Shown in pieces: positions 39,101-45,995 of a DNA stretch of 64,000 nt (the stretch's first letter is position 1; every line of letters starts with the position of its first letter). The notes beneath the pieces are model-generated. The model was not told the DNA's origin, did not search any database, and saw nothing but the letters and a program-made list of their open reading frames with translations. A program made the position numbers and the translations under genes. This stretch comes from Hondaea fermentalgiana. Lineage: Eukaryota; Sar; Bigyra; Thraustochytrida; Thraustochytriidae. The stretch lies in the NCBI GenBank assembly GCA_014084085.1, contig NPFB01000121.1, forward strand, positions 215,841-279,840, given 5' to 3'.

Positions 39101-40324
39101 ACTCGTTTCATCGCGAAACCCGCGCGCCACCACCAGCTCTTTGGACAATTTCTCCTTGCCGCGCTCCCCATTTGCATATCTGACGGGAACAGTCCAGTTA
39201 TCATGGATCAAATCTCCAATAATGATGTATTCTGGGGTGCATAGCACCGGCGCGCCCTTGCCCTTCCCTTTTAAGTCGCCCCACGCGGTGTTTAAAATAT
39301 TCTGCGCTTGTTCGGTGGACAAAAACTGTGACTGCAGGTCAAAACTGTTGCGAAAGTTATCAATTGACTTGGTAAAGGCGCTGGCGATGATGCTGCGCTC
39401 CGAGACAAGATTTCCATCGCGCAAAAAGGCTTTGTCAGGCCCCGGTCGCGGCTCGGCAAGCTTGCGCGAGGCGCGGACCAAGTCGGCGAGCGAGGCCCGC
39501 GAGTCAAGCTTGAGAGAGGCTATCGTGAGTAATTTCACAGGGACACGAATGTAATTCGCCGGCAAGAGCGACTGCAAGAGTGCAGCGCCCAGCTTACCAG
39601 CGCCCGTGCAAGCACGCATGCAGACACCGTAATTGTCCAAAAGAGCGAGTTCGCCGTTCTCCCAATCGCCAGAAAACAGTTTGTATAGGTAAAGAACCTG
39701 AACGTAGCGTAAAAGACCAGATGGGAACTGCGCTTTTCTCGCGTCGAGACGCAAGAAATTCTCGAGCGACATTTGTCGCTGCTCGTGCATCGTCTCGTCA
39801 AGGCGAGCGAAATCAGGATTACCTTCCGAGTCAAGAAAGGTGTCTTGCCGTCGGTTTCTGAGCTCTTCGCATGCAGCGTTTAGGCCCTTGACAAGATCGC
39901 GTCGAGGACCAGCCATGAAGAGTTTCATGAGGAGTAAGGACTCCTCCTTGAGCCACCACTGTTCGTATGTGAGACCCTCGAGCATCTTGCCGGAAGACGC
40001 CGGGAACCTGAAGTCGCTCGCGCCATCGACAAGGTGCCTTTGTGCAGACTGTGCCAAGCAGCTATCCAGGTCAAAGTGGGTTTCGTTGTTTTCGATTCTG
40101 GTGCACCTACGAATGAGCTTGAGCCGCTCGTTGAGCGCTGCCTCGGTCGACTCGCCCCTCACGCGGGATTGCTCAAAGTACGACGCGCGTAGATTCTCCT
40201 TTTTACCTGACACAGAGACGAGTTCCATATCACGCAAGAAAGTGCCCGAGTTCGCGTCGCCGTTATTCACAGCAGGGATCTCCTCGCCACCCGCACCTTG
40301 ATCGGTCCCAGACTGTTTGGCCAT
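33173..40324 (-). CDS. 2383-aa Cys-rich, poly-Gln protein of unknown function
   Basis: A single uninterrupted ORF from the ATG at 40324. Residues 1-850 look globular with no domain I recognise (for example FWFSATTDLYHYYNNVFSTVD); a possible small metal site is HCPAQNECTMC. Residues 880-1330 are disordered and acidic/basic with many KK/RR stretches. Residues about 1331-1385 are a poly-Gln tract built from an 18-bp repeat encoding QQQQLM. Residues about 1610-1975 hold many CxxC/CxxxC pairs (CKCGRKM, MCGEQC, CDYCQDGVCLTC, CCPKCLKCDSC, HRCEMCC, YCEQC), a multi-zinc module of PHD/B-box flavour. The C-terminus is Ser-rich, then Lys-rich (KKMRKKKRRK), a likely nuclear signal. A nuclear chromatin or regulatory scaffold is inferred. 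It lies downstream of the GmrSD-like gene on the same strand. Confidence 0.7.
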   Translation of the reverse strand: MAKQSGTDQGAGGEEIPAVNNGDANSGTFLRDMELVSVSGKKENLRASYFEQSRVRGESTEAALNERLKLIRRCTRIENNETHFDLDSCLAQSAQRHLVDGASDFRFPASSGKMLEGLTYEQWWLKEESLLLMKLFMAGPRRDLVKGLNAACEELRNRRQDTFLDSEGNPDFARLDETMHEQRQMSLENFLRLDARKAQFPSGLLRYVQVLYLYKLFSGDWENGELALLDNYGVCMRACTGAGKLGAALLQSLLPANYIRVPVKLLTIASLKLDSRASLADLVRASRKLAEPRPGPDKAFLRDGNLVSERSIIASAFTKSIDNFRNSFDLQSQFLSTEQAQNILNTAWGDLKGKGKGAPVLCTPEYIIIGDLIHDNWTVPVRYANGERGKEKLSKELVVARGFRDETSRIIATLPNVLARVTFRGGSMSGIDHLYVHFLKPGTKLDTAQKETEHDAWFWMVAFGTIQGFKSEGSILNFPGFEVSMSHYDEEQGIDTKADKSQSKNFLARVRRFSFQFWFSATTDLYHYYNNVFSTVDFRDCKRMAYHDPSNHCPAQNECTMCTIQWDDYPNGFSLSDAVRDGTVSSLWILRTDGHENVQLDAWFHLCMSVLNLAFEGNPLDDRVTPSGPTKENTKSTPSASPRPEEESSIKALHQGHRNAQLQQLCFKWVKRRALFHMREKTQIEYIIRLIEDSRDDKPRRLGGVKVSFGALMPGGEIRLWLKWSKSEKRYVRKQVGSDEEMLELFKSAKINVLFVVNFLDRAYSDPGLAVSCMQTNTSTNAKSEQREGRLRRAFPRDMDEYLLSAEEMHRLQPNIPLSQLENERERVHSYARLWSTKLALVSHQRFDKIKRRSDFIFGTQRTRSWRLKKGLVEEFFEPSKQAYSRSRKFKVPDLALAIKKTQSRPPPPAAESLDQAAQSEPVDRTAAATATTATTTTTAATAAAVATTSANSDATAQNTIDGKDGAEEKKTPRRASARMAARTTPAASGKEEKSRQDDENADSSDDEVHDDKTLGSHEEDGAADMEVDDENSSHTSSEVVNAHARGQGAKGPKLSKRSVPAKRGKEVENPELSRAAPVSKKASSTSAAASAPVANSQKKASKSRRSSAIVAQTEPDGDEDLVIGTQEEDALTALEGLNQELATAGKVRGPVDNASPTAELVPASSSSSSSSTTAKAGVSRSSRSSTNTAPAKQSAQPGELSRRTEASNAQPQSASTRESVSARAARAAQQVGSSLISEALDDLRPSTRTKKSRDPFLKALGSKATRRRSARLSLPPQPSSPGADSDEDYEAPQSSDSETEANAPGQATPGQVLPKVQNTAPAETPRPQKRQQVQQQMQQQQMQRQQQMQQQQLMQQQQLMQQQQLMQQQQLMQQQQLMQQQQQMKRQKEKQQQAAHAQKKAHNPQMVHSNGLQATKRDTEAAAQKQKKETKAVNVVPARAQKPTDSVLGDGKGASQESSQSQSSLSDLGPATQESVNSALGEDPVSQSDVVVAALRHDVDKFIGDLEEAIVGEGQPINSQQNQQSEQQPVTQAYDPTQGSQQVATADEDRPGGKLRPEFRMVNVSKKNAKFLYRNFFQKLARAPDSEVSNLLEDMIKLRGITSALNDDEIIRCKCGRKMLAYDSTQACSFIPGGLAGLAEVMCKEKLTPDAKRILSQAQVLRKGQARCLSCAVSSVRRTGKLGAHGLIKSGDLSLDANGSMVVKSAAISMSSAAEAVSRVCVMQDDPEKRCSGLYQNFEQGNGDGRVNLCQGHAVCMHCVEEKRPNKILDKDKNRPCTYVNFDGSVQVFCSFHNKCGMCGEQCRENNVVSCDYCQDGVCLTCAKKTYFRLTPVLGLNLDCCPKCLKCDSCQECMSSPTQIACFVDNPGQAMASDRTSGADVEEPRPPMLCQKHGQCAHKGCKAVGTHRCEMCCAMDVARGEITGRNKAWFCENHFFNGAGSGRASLNKKSYCEQCNFVILLVCNEENLPLLGKILAESEFSWSGGDEGGFIESAWNALYFAAHEGMVDRDDLGKSSVDSLQSLDAVRKAFAILLTHSPLAMLFDLKHRGGESLRVDPIKTVWARVEEVVPVMHALSNPSGQLGVSTANPNAASSSSSSSSSSSNVKSSPAKADRSQTRLEARPQRKKAKAAAESISQSLRETTSYSLLVSTKDIADALGRSTGPQGQLHALLEPIIKSMTSWAKLVRAEQKKSSKLHLDAGVMSVKRIVPYDLAKAKEAEERTKRLAKNVAKQIENQNVICILSEDEEDNSDIASTQDAPDPLEAFRPTYEPMPALSYLKPGPAIGEFGTSIDPIVIVSSGDEESDSEGLDEETVRAEQKRAEQKRAEKKMRKKKRRKEAKASKSQKSAKRSSFDLTSSSTSSSSKHSPSFAKRKRIIGPHT
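36172..36330 (-). repeat. 18-bp coding repeat encoding QQQQLM
   Basis: About six copies of an 18-bp unit plus flanking CAG/CAA codons inside the 2383-aa protein gene. CAA and CAG are mixed, so this is a minisatellite rather than a pure CAG tract. Confidence 0.85.
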
Positions 40325-41315
40325 CGTGGACGCTCGCTTGCCGTGGGACGAATCCCGCGCAAAAGATGTTTGCTCTGCTCTATATCCTCTCTCCTTTTCT
40401 TCTTCTTCTTCTTCTCCTCCTCCTCCTCCGTACGCTCTAAGCGCCCTCTCCTCCGCGGGCGGCCGCGCGCACGCGCGTTCTCACGACGAACTCGCGCAGC
40501 CGCTCTCGATTTCTTTCAAGAAAGCGATGCCTGCTCGCTCACCGGGCAGGGCGGCGGCGGCGTGCGGGCGGGCCTGGGGCGGCGCGACCGTCGCGAGCGA
40601 GCGAACGCGCGGGCGAGCGGGCGGGCGTGCGGGCGAGCGGCCGGGACGCGCCCGTTGATCGGGGTCTGTCTCGGGCGCTCTTCTCAGAAGCCTGGCTCCG
40701 CAACCCAACCACCACGAGCGGGAAAGAGGCCTAACCTGGTTGGGCCAGATCACGCTCGCACGCGATCGATCGCCCCCCTCTGGCTGGGAGGGGCCGCGCC
40801 AGAGGCAGTGGGAAAGGGAAAAACCCGGCCACAGCCATGGCAGCTGTCAGGGAGAGAGAGCCCACGGGCAGACGGACGATGGGACAGACCCTCGATCCGA
40901 GTGGGACGGAGGCCCAGGATGGGAGCGCCGACTTCGAAGAGAATTTGTGGTAAAACTCCTTCTTCGAAAGAGCTACTTGGTCTACCTTTTGAGAAAAGAG
41001 ATGGGATGGAGATGAGGATGGAGATGGAGATGGAGATGGAGATGGAGATGGAGATGGAGATGAAGACTTCCTGGTCAAGATTGGATGAAATGGCAGAAGC
41101 GACTTCCTTCTCGCATCCACGGCTAAAACGAGCAGTCTTTGCAAAAGTCGATACAAACGTAGATCTGTGCGTTAACTACAAGGACGCTGCCAGTGCTACG
41201 TTGTCCAAGAAAGATGATCAATTAACGCGAACTTGTGTTCGAAGATACCAAAGTGTCAAAATCAACGAACATTTTTATCTTTCATGCATTTCACTCTGTT
41301 CGATGACGGGCTTTG
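40325..41315. other. Intergenic region upstream of the 2383-aa protein
   Basis: 991 bp between the ATG of the Cys-rich protein and the stop of the GmrSD-like gene, both on the minus strand. It is GC-rich from 40440 to 40720 with a CT-rich run at 40395-40435, probably the promoter/5' UTR. It contains a GGAGAT repeat at 41016-41063. No gene is seen. Confidence 0.55.
41016..41063. repeat. 6-bp tandem repeat (GGAGAT)n
   Basis: About eight near-perfect units in the spacer downstream of the GmrSD-like gene. Confidence 0.9.
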
Positions 41316-44300
41316 TCATGATGATTTACGAGCCTTAGCTATGCAACGGTCAACGATGGACAGCGCCTCGAAGTCGGAATCTAGCTGTGAAGCGCTCACC
41401 AAGACCTTCGACGGTGACCTTTGACCCCGTGCGAGAGCAATACAATAGTCTACTAGTGAGACAGATAACTGGGAGGCAACGCTCGAATCTTTTTTGTCAT
41501 AAGTCTTGAGTTGAGCTTGCTTACGTGGCGAAATCTTGGAACTTATTGCTACAATGACCTCATTTGCGCCGACTCTTTCGTCTTTCGAATGATTCATCTG
41601 AATCAAATCTCTTGCGCCGTGCATGTCGCTTTTCTTGTCCGACAAATCATCGCGATGCAAGGAGACTGACGTTTGGTCGTCACTCGAGTTCGCATTCTTT
41701 TCGCGACACTTTACCTGGTCCAATTCTTGCTTTATATGATCGCCATTATCTTCCTTCGACGAATCATCTTGATGCAAAGAGACCGCGACTTCTTTGTCTT
41801 TTACCTTTGTCTTCTCTCCATGGGGACACTCATGATTCAAATCTTCCTCTGCTTCATCGTCATTCTCTTCCTCTGCGTCATCGTCGTTCTCTTCCTCGTC
41901 TTCATCGTCATTCTCTTCCTCTGCGTCATCGTCGTTCTCTTCCTCTGCGTCATCGTCATTCTCTTCCTCTGCTTCATCGTCGTTCTCTTCCTCTGCTTCA
42001 TCGTCAATCTCTTCCTCTGCTGCTGCTTCATCGTTCACGAGTCCTCCGGATTTTTGCTCGAGTGAGTTCAGGAAGTCCAGTGCAGCACGCGCCGCAACCT
42101 CGTTTCCACAACGACCGCTTGTAAGCCATTTAAGCAAAAGTGCTGTCCTTGGGTTCTGACAAGAGTGTTGACGCTGGAGATCATGCAAGCGATCACTGTA
42201 GTCTGCACAGCGCTCGCGATTGTCGCGGCTCGGCCCCAATTTAACAGCCTCGCAAATACTTTTGAACTTGTCTCGAGGCCAAGCTGAAGACGACTTGGAG
42301 GAGAATGCGCTGATGTTGAATGTTTCTGGCATGCTGGCGAAAAGGTCTTCCAGGAAAAGGACTTTTTCCGCACGTTTCTTAAACTCCCGTAAACTCAGGC
42401 CACCATCAGGTTTGAACAAGCGTGTAAGGTCTGGGCACTCTGCTGCTGACACCGACCAAACGTCTTTGAATGGGCTAATTCCTCGTGTTTTCTCTGCGAG
42501 CTCATACGGATACAGTCGATACAGGGAAAAGGCTTCAATAAGGTCCTCGAGGTGTTTTTTAAAGAGGCCTTTCGCACTATGAAGGCCCCAAACCCTTTTT
42601 TGTTCTTTTGGATCGTCTGGAAAAGCGACGGTATGCGCCCTCCACATTCCAGCCTGGGACTTTAACGACTGCCTATTTTCTGCTTCTTTACAGTTCTCAA
42701 GCTTTTTCGAGTACTTTTTTGCAGACAAGGCCTGATTCAAGGCTCTGTTGACCAAGACTATATTGCCCAAGCTATGAAGCCACCATTTTTCCTTCGGGTC
42801 TTTGCTTGCCTGCGGGTGAATGTGCTCGAACCACAGGTCGCTGCTGATCATGGCTGGTATCGAATCTGGTGTGTTTTGCTCTTGAGTCCGCGCTGCAGCG
42901 TCACAGGCGACGAGAATATAGCGAAAGAGCGCCCTCTGATCCCTCAGATACTTGTAAAACTTGGGCACACTCATGCGCACAATAAAATCCAAGCGATCTT
43001 CGCTGGAGACTGCAAAATGCTGTGCAATCAAGCATAATAGGTCCAAGGGAGTCTCTATCGGGTTTTCCTCGTCTGTCAGCTCATCGCACGCCTCTTTTGC
43101 AGCAAAAGCAAAGGCAGCCTCGCGCCACACTGTCCGGAGCGTAACGTTGACGACACAAAAACGCTCCACTATGCGAAATATATGCCAGATTGTCTGCCAG
43201 TACATACCCTGCCAGGGTTCGCTCGCGCAAAGGCGTCGCGTATGGACCCATGCCGCGACTAGAAAGTCTTCAAAGTAGACATAGTATTTTTGGAATAGCA
43301 TTTTCCGCGCCAGCAGCCAGCGGAGCTGTACAAAGGCCGAATTCTCCGCTTGTCCGACGTCTGCAATTTCTGCGGCAGCAAACCATGATCGATCTTTTGC
43401 GTTGAGGCCGTTCCGCAGATACAATATGCACTCACAGACAGTGATCAGCTCGAGAAAAACAGACTGTACTTTGTCTTTATCCCTGTCCGCAATGGCAGCA
43501 TCAACAAAGTGCATGTAAAACGCCCTCTGGTCGCTCAAATATCCTCTGGCGTCATCTTGCTTGAAGCAGCTTCGATAGACAGTACCAACCGCAGTTTCAA
43601 AAGCTTCTTCGCGGGATGCAGGTGAGAGGTGTGCGAGCTTCTCGGCTATCTTGGCAAAATGTGAGCGAAGATTGCGCAGGATCGGCAAATCTTTGTTTTC
43701 TCTATTCTTAGCGCGCAATGAATCTTCCGTATACATGCGAAGGAACTCAAGTCCAGTGAATGGTTTCGCTTGAAACGTGTTTCTCATTTTAAAAACGTTG
43801 AGCGCGCGTCGTTTCTCATTTACAGTCAGCGTTGGAACTGCGACGCGCGAGAGAAAGCAGCCAACAAAGCGATCGATGGACGATTCACGACCTTGAGACG
43901 GCCATGGCCATTGGCGCAGGACCCCAAGGATCTCGAGCAAGTTGTCCAGGATCGAGCTGAGCTGAGCCGAGGTTGCACGAAAGTCACGCATGCCGGAGCT
44001 CGACTCGGCAGCAGCCCAGAGCTGCTCAAAGGTAATTCCTGGAACAAGAGCGGTCCGTAAATTGGGCTCTTCACCGGCGAAGAGCGCGTCGCAAAGTTTT
44101 TGAAGAATCTTGCCTTCGGACTGATGCGCGACGGCTTCCCAGCGCAGGCGGGCTTGACAATCTCGCGTGGCGCCCAAGAACCGGGCAAGCTTTTTTCGAG
44201 TTGTCTTATCCGACCACGTTTGCTTCAGGAGGAAGAGGTAGTTCGCAAATCCAATAAGATGGAGGGTCATGAGTCGCTGTTGGCCGTCCGAGACTTCGAC

Positions 44301-44777
44301 TGCTGCGCCTTCAGCATCTTGAGCAGTTCTTTGAAGGGTCACGAGACCGAGCCAGTACGGAAGCGCCTTATTTTCATGAATGGCACCGATAACGACGGGC
44401 TGGAAATGCCGCAAAAGGGTGCCAACGAACTCTCGCGCCCGCTCGACCTCCCAAACGTAGCCGCGCTGGTAGTCGGGGACGATAAAGTATTCACCCAGCT
44501 CATCTAAATCTTCAAGTGTAAACGCGGCGACCTCGCCGTCGTTCTCGAGGATTGGCATCCCCCTCGCATACACGCGCGTGAAGCGCGGACGCGGCACGCC
44601 AGCTCCCTTTGTATCTGCAAGCAGAGCTCTGCGGCGCTCTCGTCTCAATTTGCTCGCAGTCGCTTGATCGCGAGATCCGTCGCTAGCCACAGCCAAGCCC
44701 GAAAGAAAGAGAAGAAGATCGCAGCTGCAAACGTTCCAGAGGTGCTTTTGCACAACGCAAATACCTTGCGGGACCAT
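41316..44777 (-). CDS. GmrSD-like protein: DUF262 (GmrS) plus DUF1524 (HNH) with acidic tail
   Basis: 1153 aa from the ATG at 44777; a second in-frame ATG at 44558 (MPILENDG) would give 1080 aa and remove a hydrophobic, possibly non-coding, leader. Residues 99-109 are IVPDYQRGYVW and 164-168 are DGQQR, the two hallmark motifs of the DUF262 NTPase-like fold. Residues 325-350 (ALNVFKMRNTFQAKPFTGLEFL) fit the conserved 'FE.lN.rG..Ls..dLl' block of that family. A helical middle follows. Residues 649-691 contain EHIHPQ, LGNIVLVNRALN and KKYSKK, as in the DUF1524 His-Me (HNH) nuclease. In bacteria this pair forms GmrSD-type type IV restriction enzymes that cut modified DNA. Residues about 916-979 are an acidic 8-residue repeat not typical of bacterial versions. 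Nuclease activity and target are inferred. Transfer from bacteria is possible, but codon use looks like the host's. Confidence 0.8.
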   Translation of the reverse strand: MVPQGICVVQKHLWNVCSCDLLLFLSGLAVASDGSRDQATASKLRRERRRALLADTKGAGVPRPRFTRVYARGMPILENDGEVAAFTLEDLDELGEYFIVPDYQRGYVWEVERAREFVGTLLRHFQPVVIGAIHENKALPYWLGLVTLQRTAQDAEGAAVEVSDGQQRLMTLHLIGFANYLFLLKQTWSDKTTRKKLARFLGATRDCQARLRWEAVAHQSEGKILQKLCDALFAGEEPNLRTALVPGITFEQLWAAAESSSGMRDFRATSAQLSSILDNLLEILGVLRQWPWPSQGRESSIDRFVGCFLSRVAVPTLTVNEKRRALNVFKMRNTFQAKPFTGLEFLRMYTEDSLRAKNRENKDLPILRNLRSHFAKIAEKLAHLSPASREEAFETAVGTVYRSCFKQDDARGYLSDQRAFYMHFVDAAIADRDKDKVQSVFLELITVCECILYLRNGLNAKDRSWFAAAEIADVGQAENSAFVQLRWLLARKMLFQKYYVYFEDFLVAAWVHTRRLCASEPWQGMYWQTIWHIFRIVERFCVVNVTLRTVWREAAFAFAAKEACDELTDEENPIETPLDLLCLIAQHFAVSSEDRLDFIVRMSVPKFYKYLRDQRALFRYILVACDAAARTQEQNTPDSIPAMISSDLWFEHIHPQASKDPKEKWWLHSLGNIVLVNRALNQALSAKKYSKKLENCKEAENRQSLKSQAGMWRAHTVAFPDDPKEQKRVWGLHSAKGLFKKHLEDLIEAFSLYRLYPYELAEKTRGISPFKDVWSVSAAECPDLTRLFKPDGGLSLREFKKRAEKVLFLEDLFASMPETFNISAFSSKSSSAWPRDKFKSICEAVKLGPSRDNRERCADYSDRLHDLQRQHSCQNPRTALLLKWLTSGRCGNEVAARAALDFLNSLEQKSGGLVNDEAAAEEEIDDEAEEENDDEAEEENDDDAEEENDDDAEEENDDEDEEENDDDAEEENDDEAEEDLNHECPHGEKTKVKDKEVAVSLHQDDSSKEDNGDHIKQELDQVKCREKNANSSDDQTSVSLHRDDLSDKKSDMHGARDLIQMNHSKDERVGANEVIVAISSKISPRKQAQLKTYDKKDSSVASQLSVSLVDYCIALARGQRSPSKVLVSASQLDSDFEALSIVDRCIAKARKSS
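41840..42030 (-). repeat. 24-bp coding repeat encoding acidic EEENDD(D/E)A units
   Basis: About eight tandem 24-bp units inside the GmrSD-like gene give a highly acidic tail segment between the nuclease-like half and the charged C-terminus. Confidence 0.9.
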
Positions 44778-44880
44778 CTGGCTGACTCGTAGCCTTCGAG
44801 GTCCCGGTCCCAGCGACGCCCTCGAGCAGGCATGCAGGTCTCGTCTCGCTTGCCAGAGGCCTCGCTCGGCAGGCGGTCAT

Positions 44881-44922
44881 CGCAATCGCAGTCGCAGTCG
44901 CAGTCGCAGTCGCAGCCACTCC
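44881..44922. repeat. 6-bp tandem repeat (CGCAGT)n
   Basis: About six units roughly 110 bp upstream of the GmrSD-like ATG, in its probable promoter. Confidence 0.85.
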
Positions 44923-45865
44923 TCCATCGCGAGCGCGCGGGGAAAGCACGCCCACCTCGGCTTCGGTGGCACCACTGCCGCGCCTGTGCCTTGCTTGCGT
45001 CTTGCGTTCACTAGCCCGCACCAGCCTGTGACTTGCTTGCAGTGGTCGCTGCACGCCGCGCCACGCCGCGCTGCGTCGCGAGCTCCCAGTAGGCGTTCAT
45101 GTCCAAGCAAGGCCTTAAACTGGCGCTTCGAGGCCGCCTCGGGCGGAGCAAAGTGCCGGGCAAATCGCAGCGAGGACTCGGTTCGGCGGAGTGATGCTGC
45201 GCGCAGGAAGCTGCTTCCCGAGGTCGGCATCATTCATCCCAGTGATTGATGGATGCCGTCGCCGTCGCCGTCTACAGCTACTAGCCTGTTTGTAGGCCAG
45301 GCCCAACTCGGGTTGCTGCTGTAGGGCAGGTGCTTGCATCAAATCGAACCTGGCTGGTCCTCCGTGCCACCAAAGTTTTCGACCAGAGTTTGACGTTCAC
45401 GTCCACGTCCGGCAAACAAACAAACCCCAATAACAAACCGAGGCGCGCGAGAAACCTCCCAGGCCGGCAAACTTCGGCTAGGCAGGCCCGCCGCGGTCTC
45501 CTTTCTTCGCAGCGCAACTGACATCAGAGTCTGCTTCTCGCAGCGCAGCTGCAGCTTGCAACGGTGCCGGCTGGAGCGGGCATTTCGACAATTTTGATGC
45601 GTTGTCTCGCTGCGAGTGTGCATTGATTCGACAGACACCTCGTACTATACACAGCATACATAGGAACGCACATACAACGCATCTTCGCGCGAGAAGCGCA
45701 ACTCCGTCTTCGTCGCGTCGCAGAACGCCGAGGAGAGCGACACTCTGCGCAGGCACGCCCCTTGCAGCCAAGCCCGCCGCCGAGTCCCTTTTCCCGTGGC
45801 ACGCGGACGGTCTTGGCCGTCGCGACCGGCGTCGCACTCGCGCAAAAGAGCTCGGGCAGGGAGGG

Positions 45866-45908
45866 AGCAAGAGCAAGAGCAAGAGCAAGAGCAGAGCAAG
45901 AGCAGAAC
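45866..45908. repeat. 6-bp tandem repeat (AGAGCA)n
   Basis: About six units ending about 90 bp before the SulP ATG at 45996. Confidence 0.85.
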
Positions 45909-45995
45909 AGAACTCGGAGCCGCGACAGACCGCCAACCCAACGACACGAGCCGGACCCACGCCGGCGCTGCGCGGCAAGAGCGCGCACGCGGAGC

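Larger units (their letters stand above)
44778..45995. other. Divergent intergenic region, GmrSD-like / SulP
   Basis: 1.2 kb between two divergently oriented genes. It contains a (CGCAGT)n hexamer run at about 44881-44922 and an (AGAGCA)n run at about 45866-45908. The SulP frame stays open back to 45762 but begins with TTG and has no ATG before 45996. No separate gene is supported. Confidence 0.55.
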
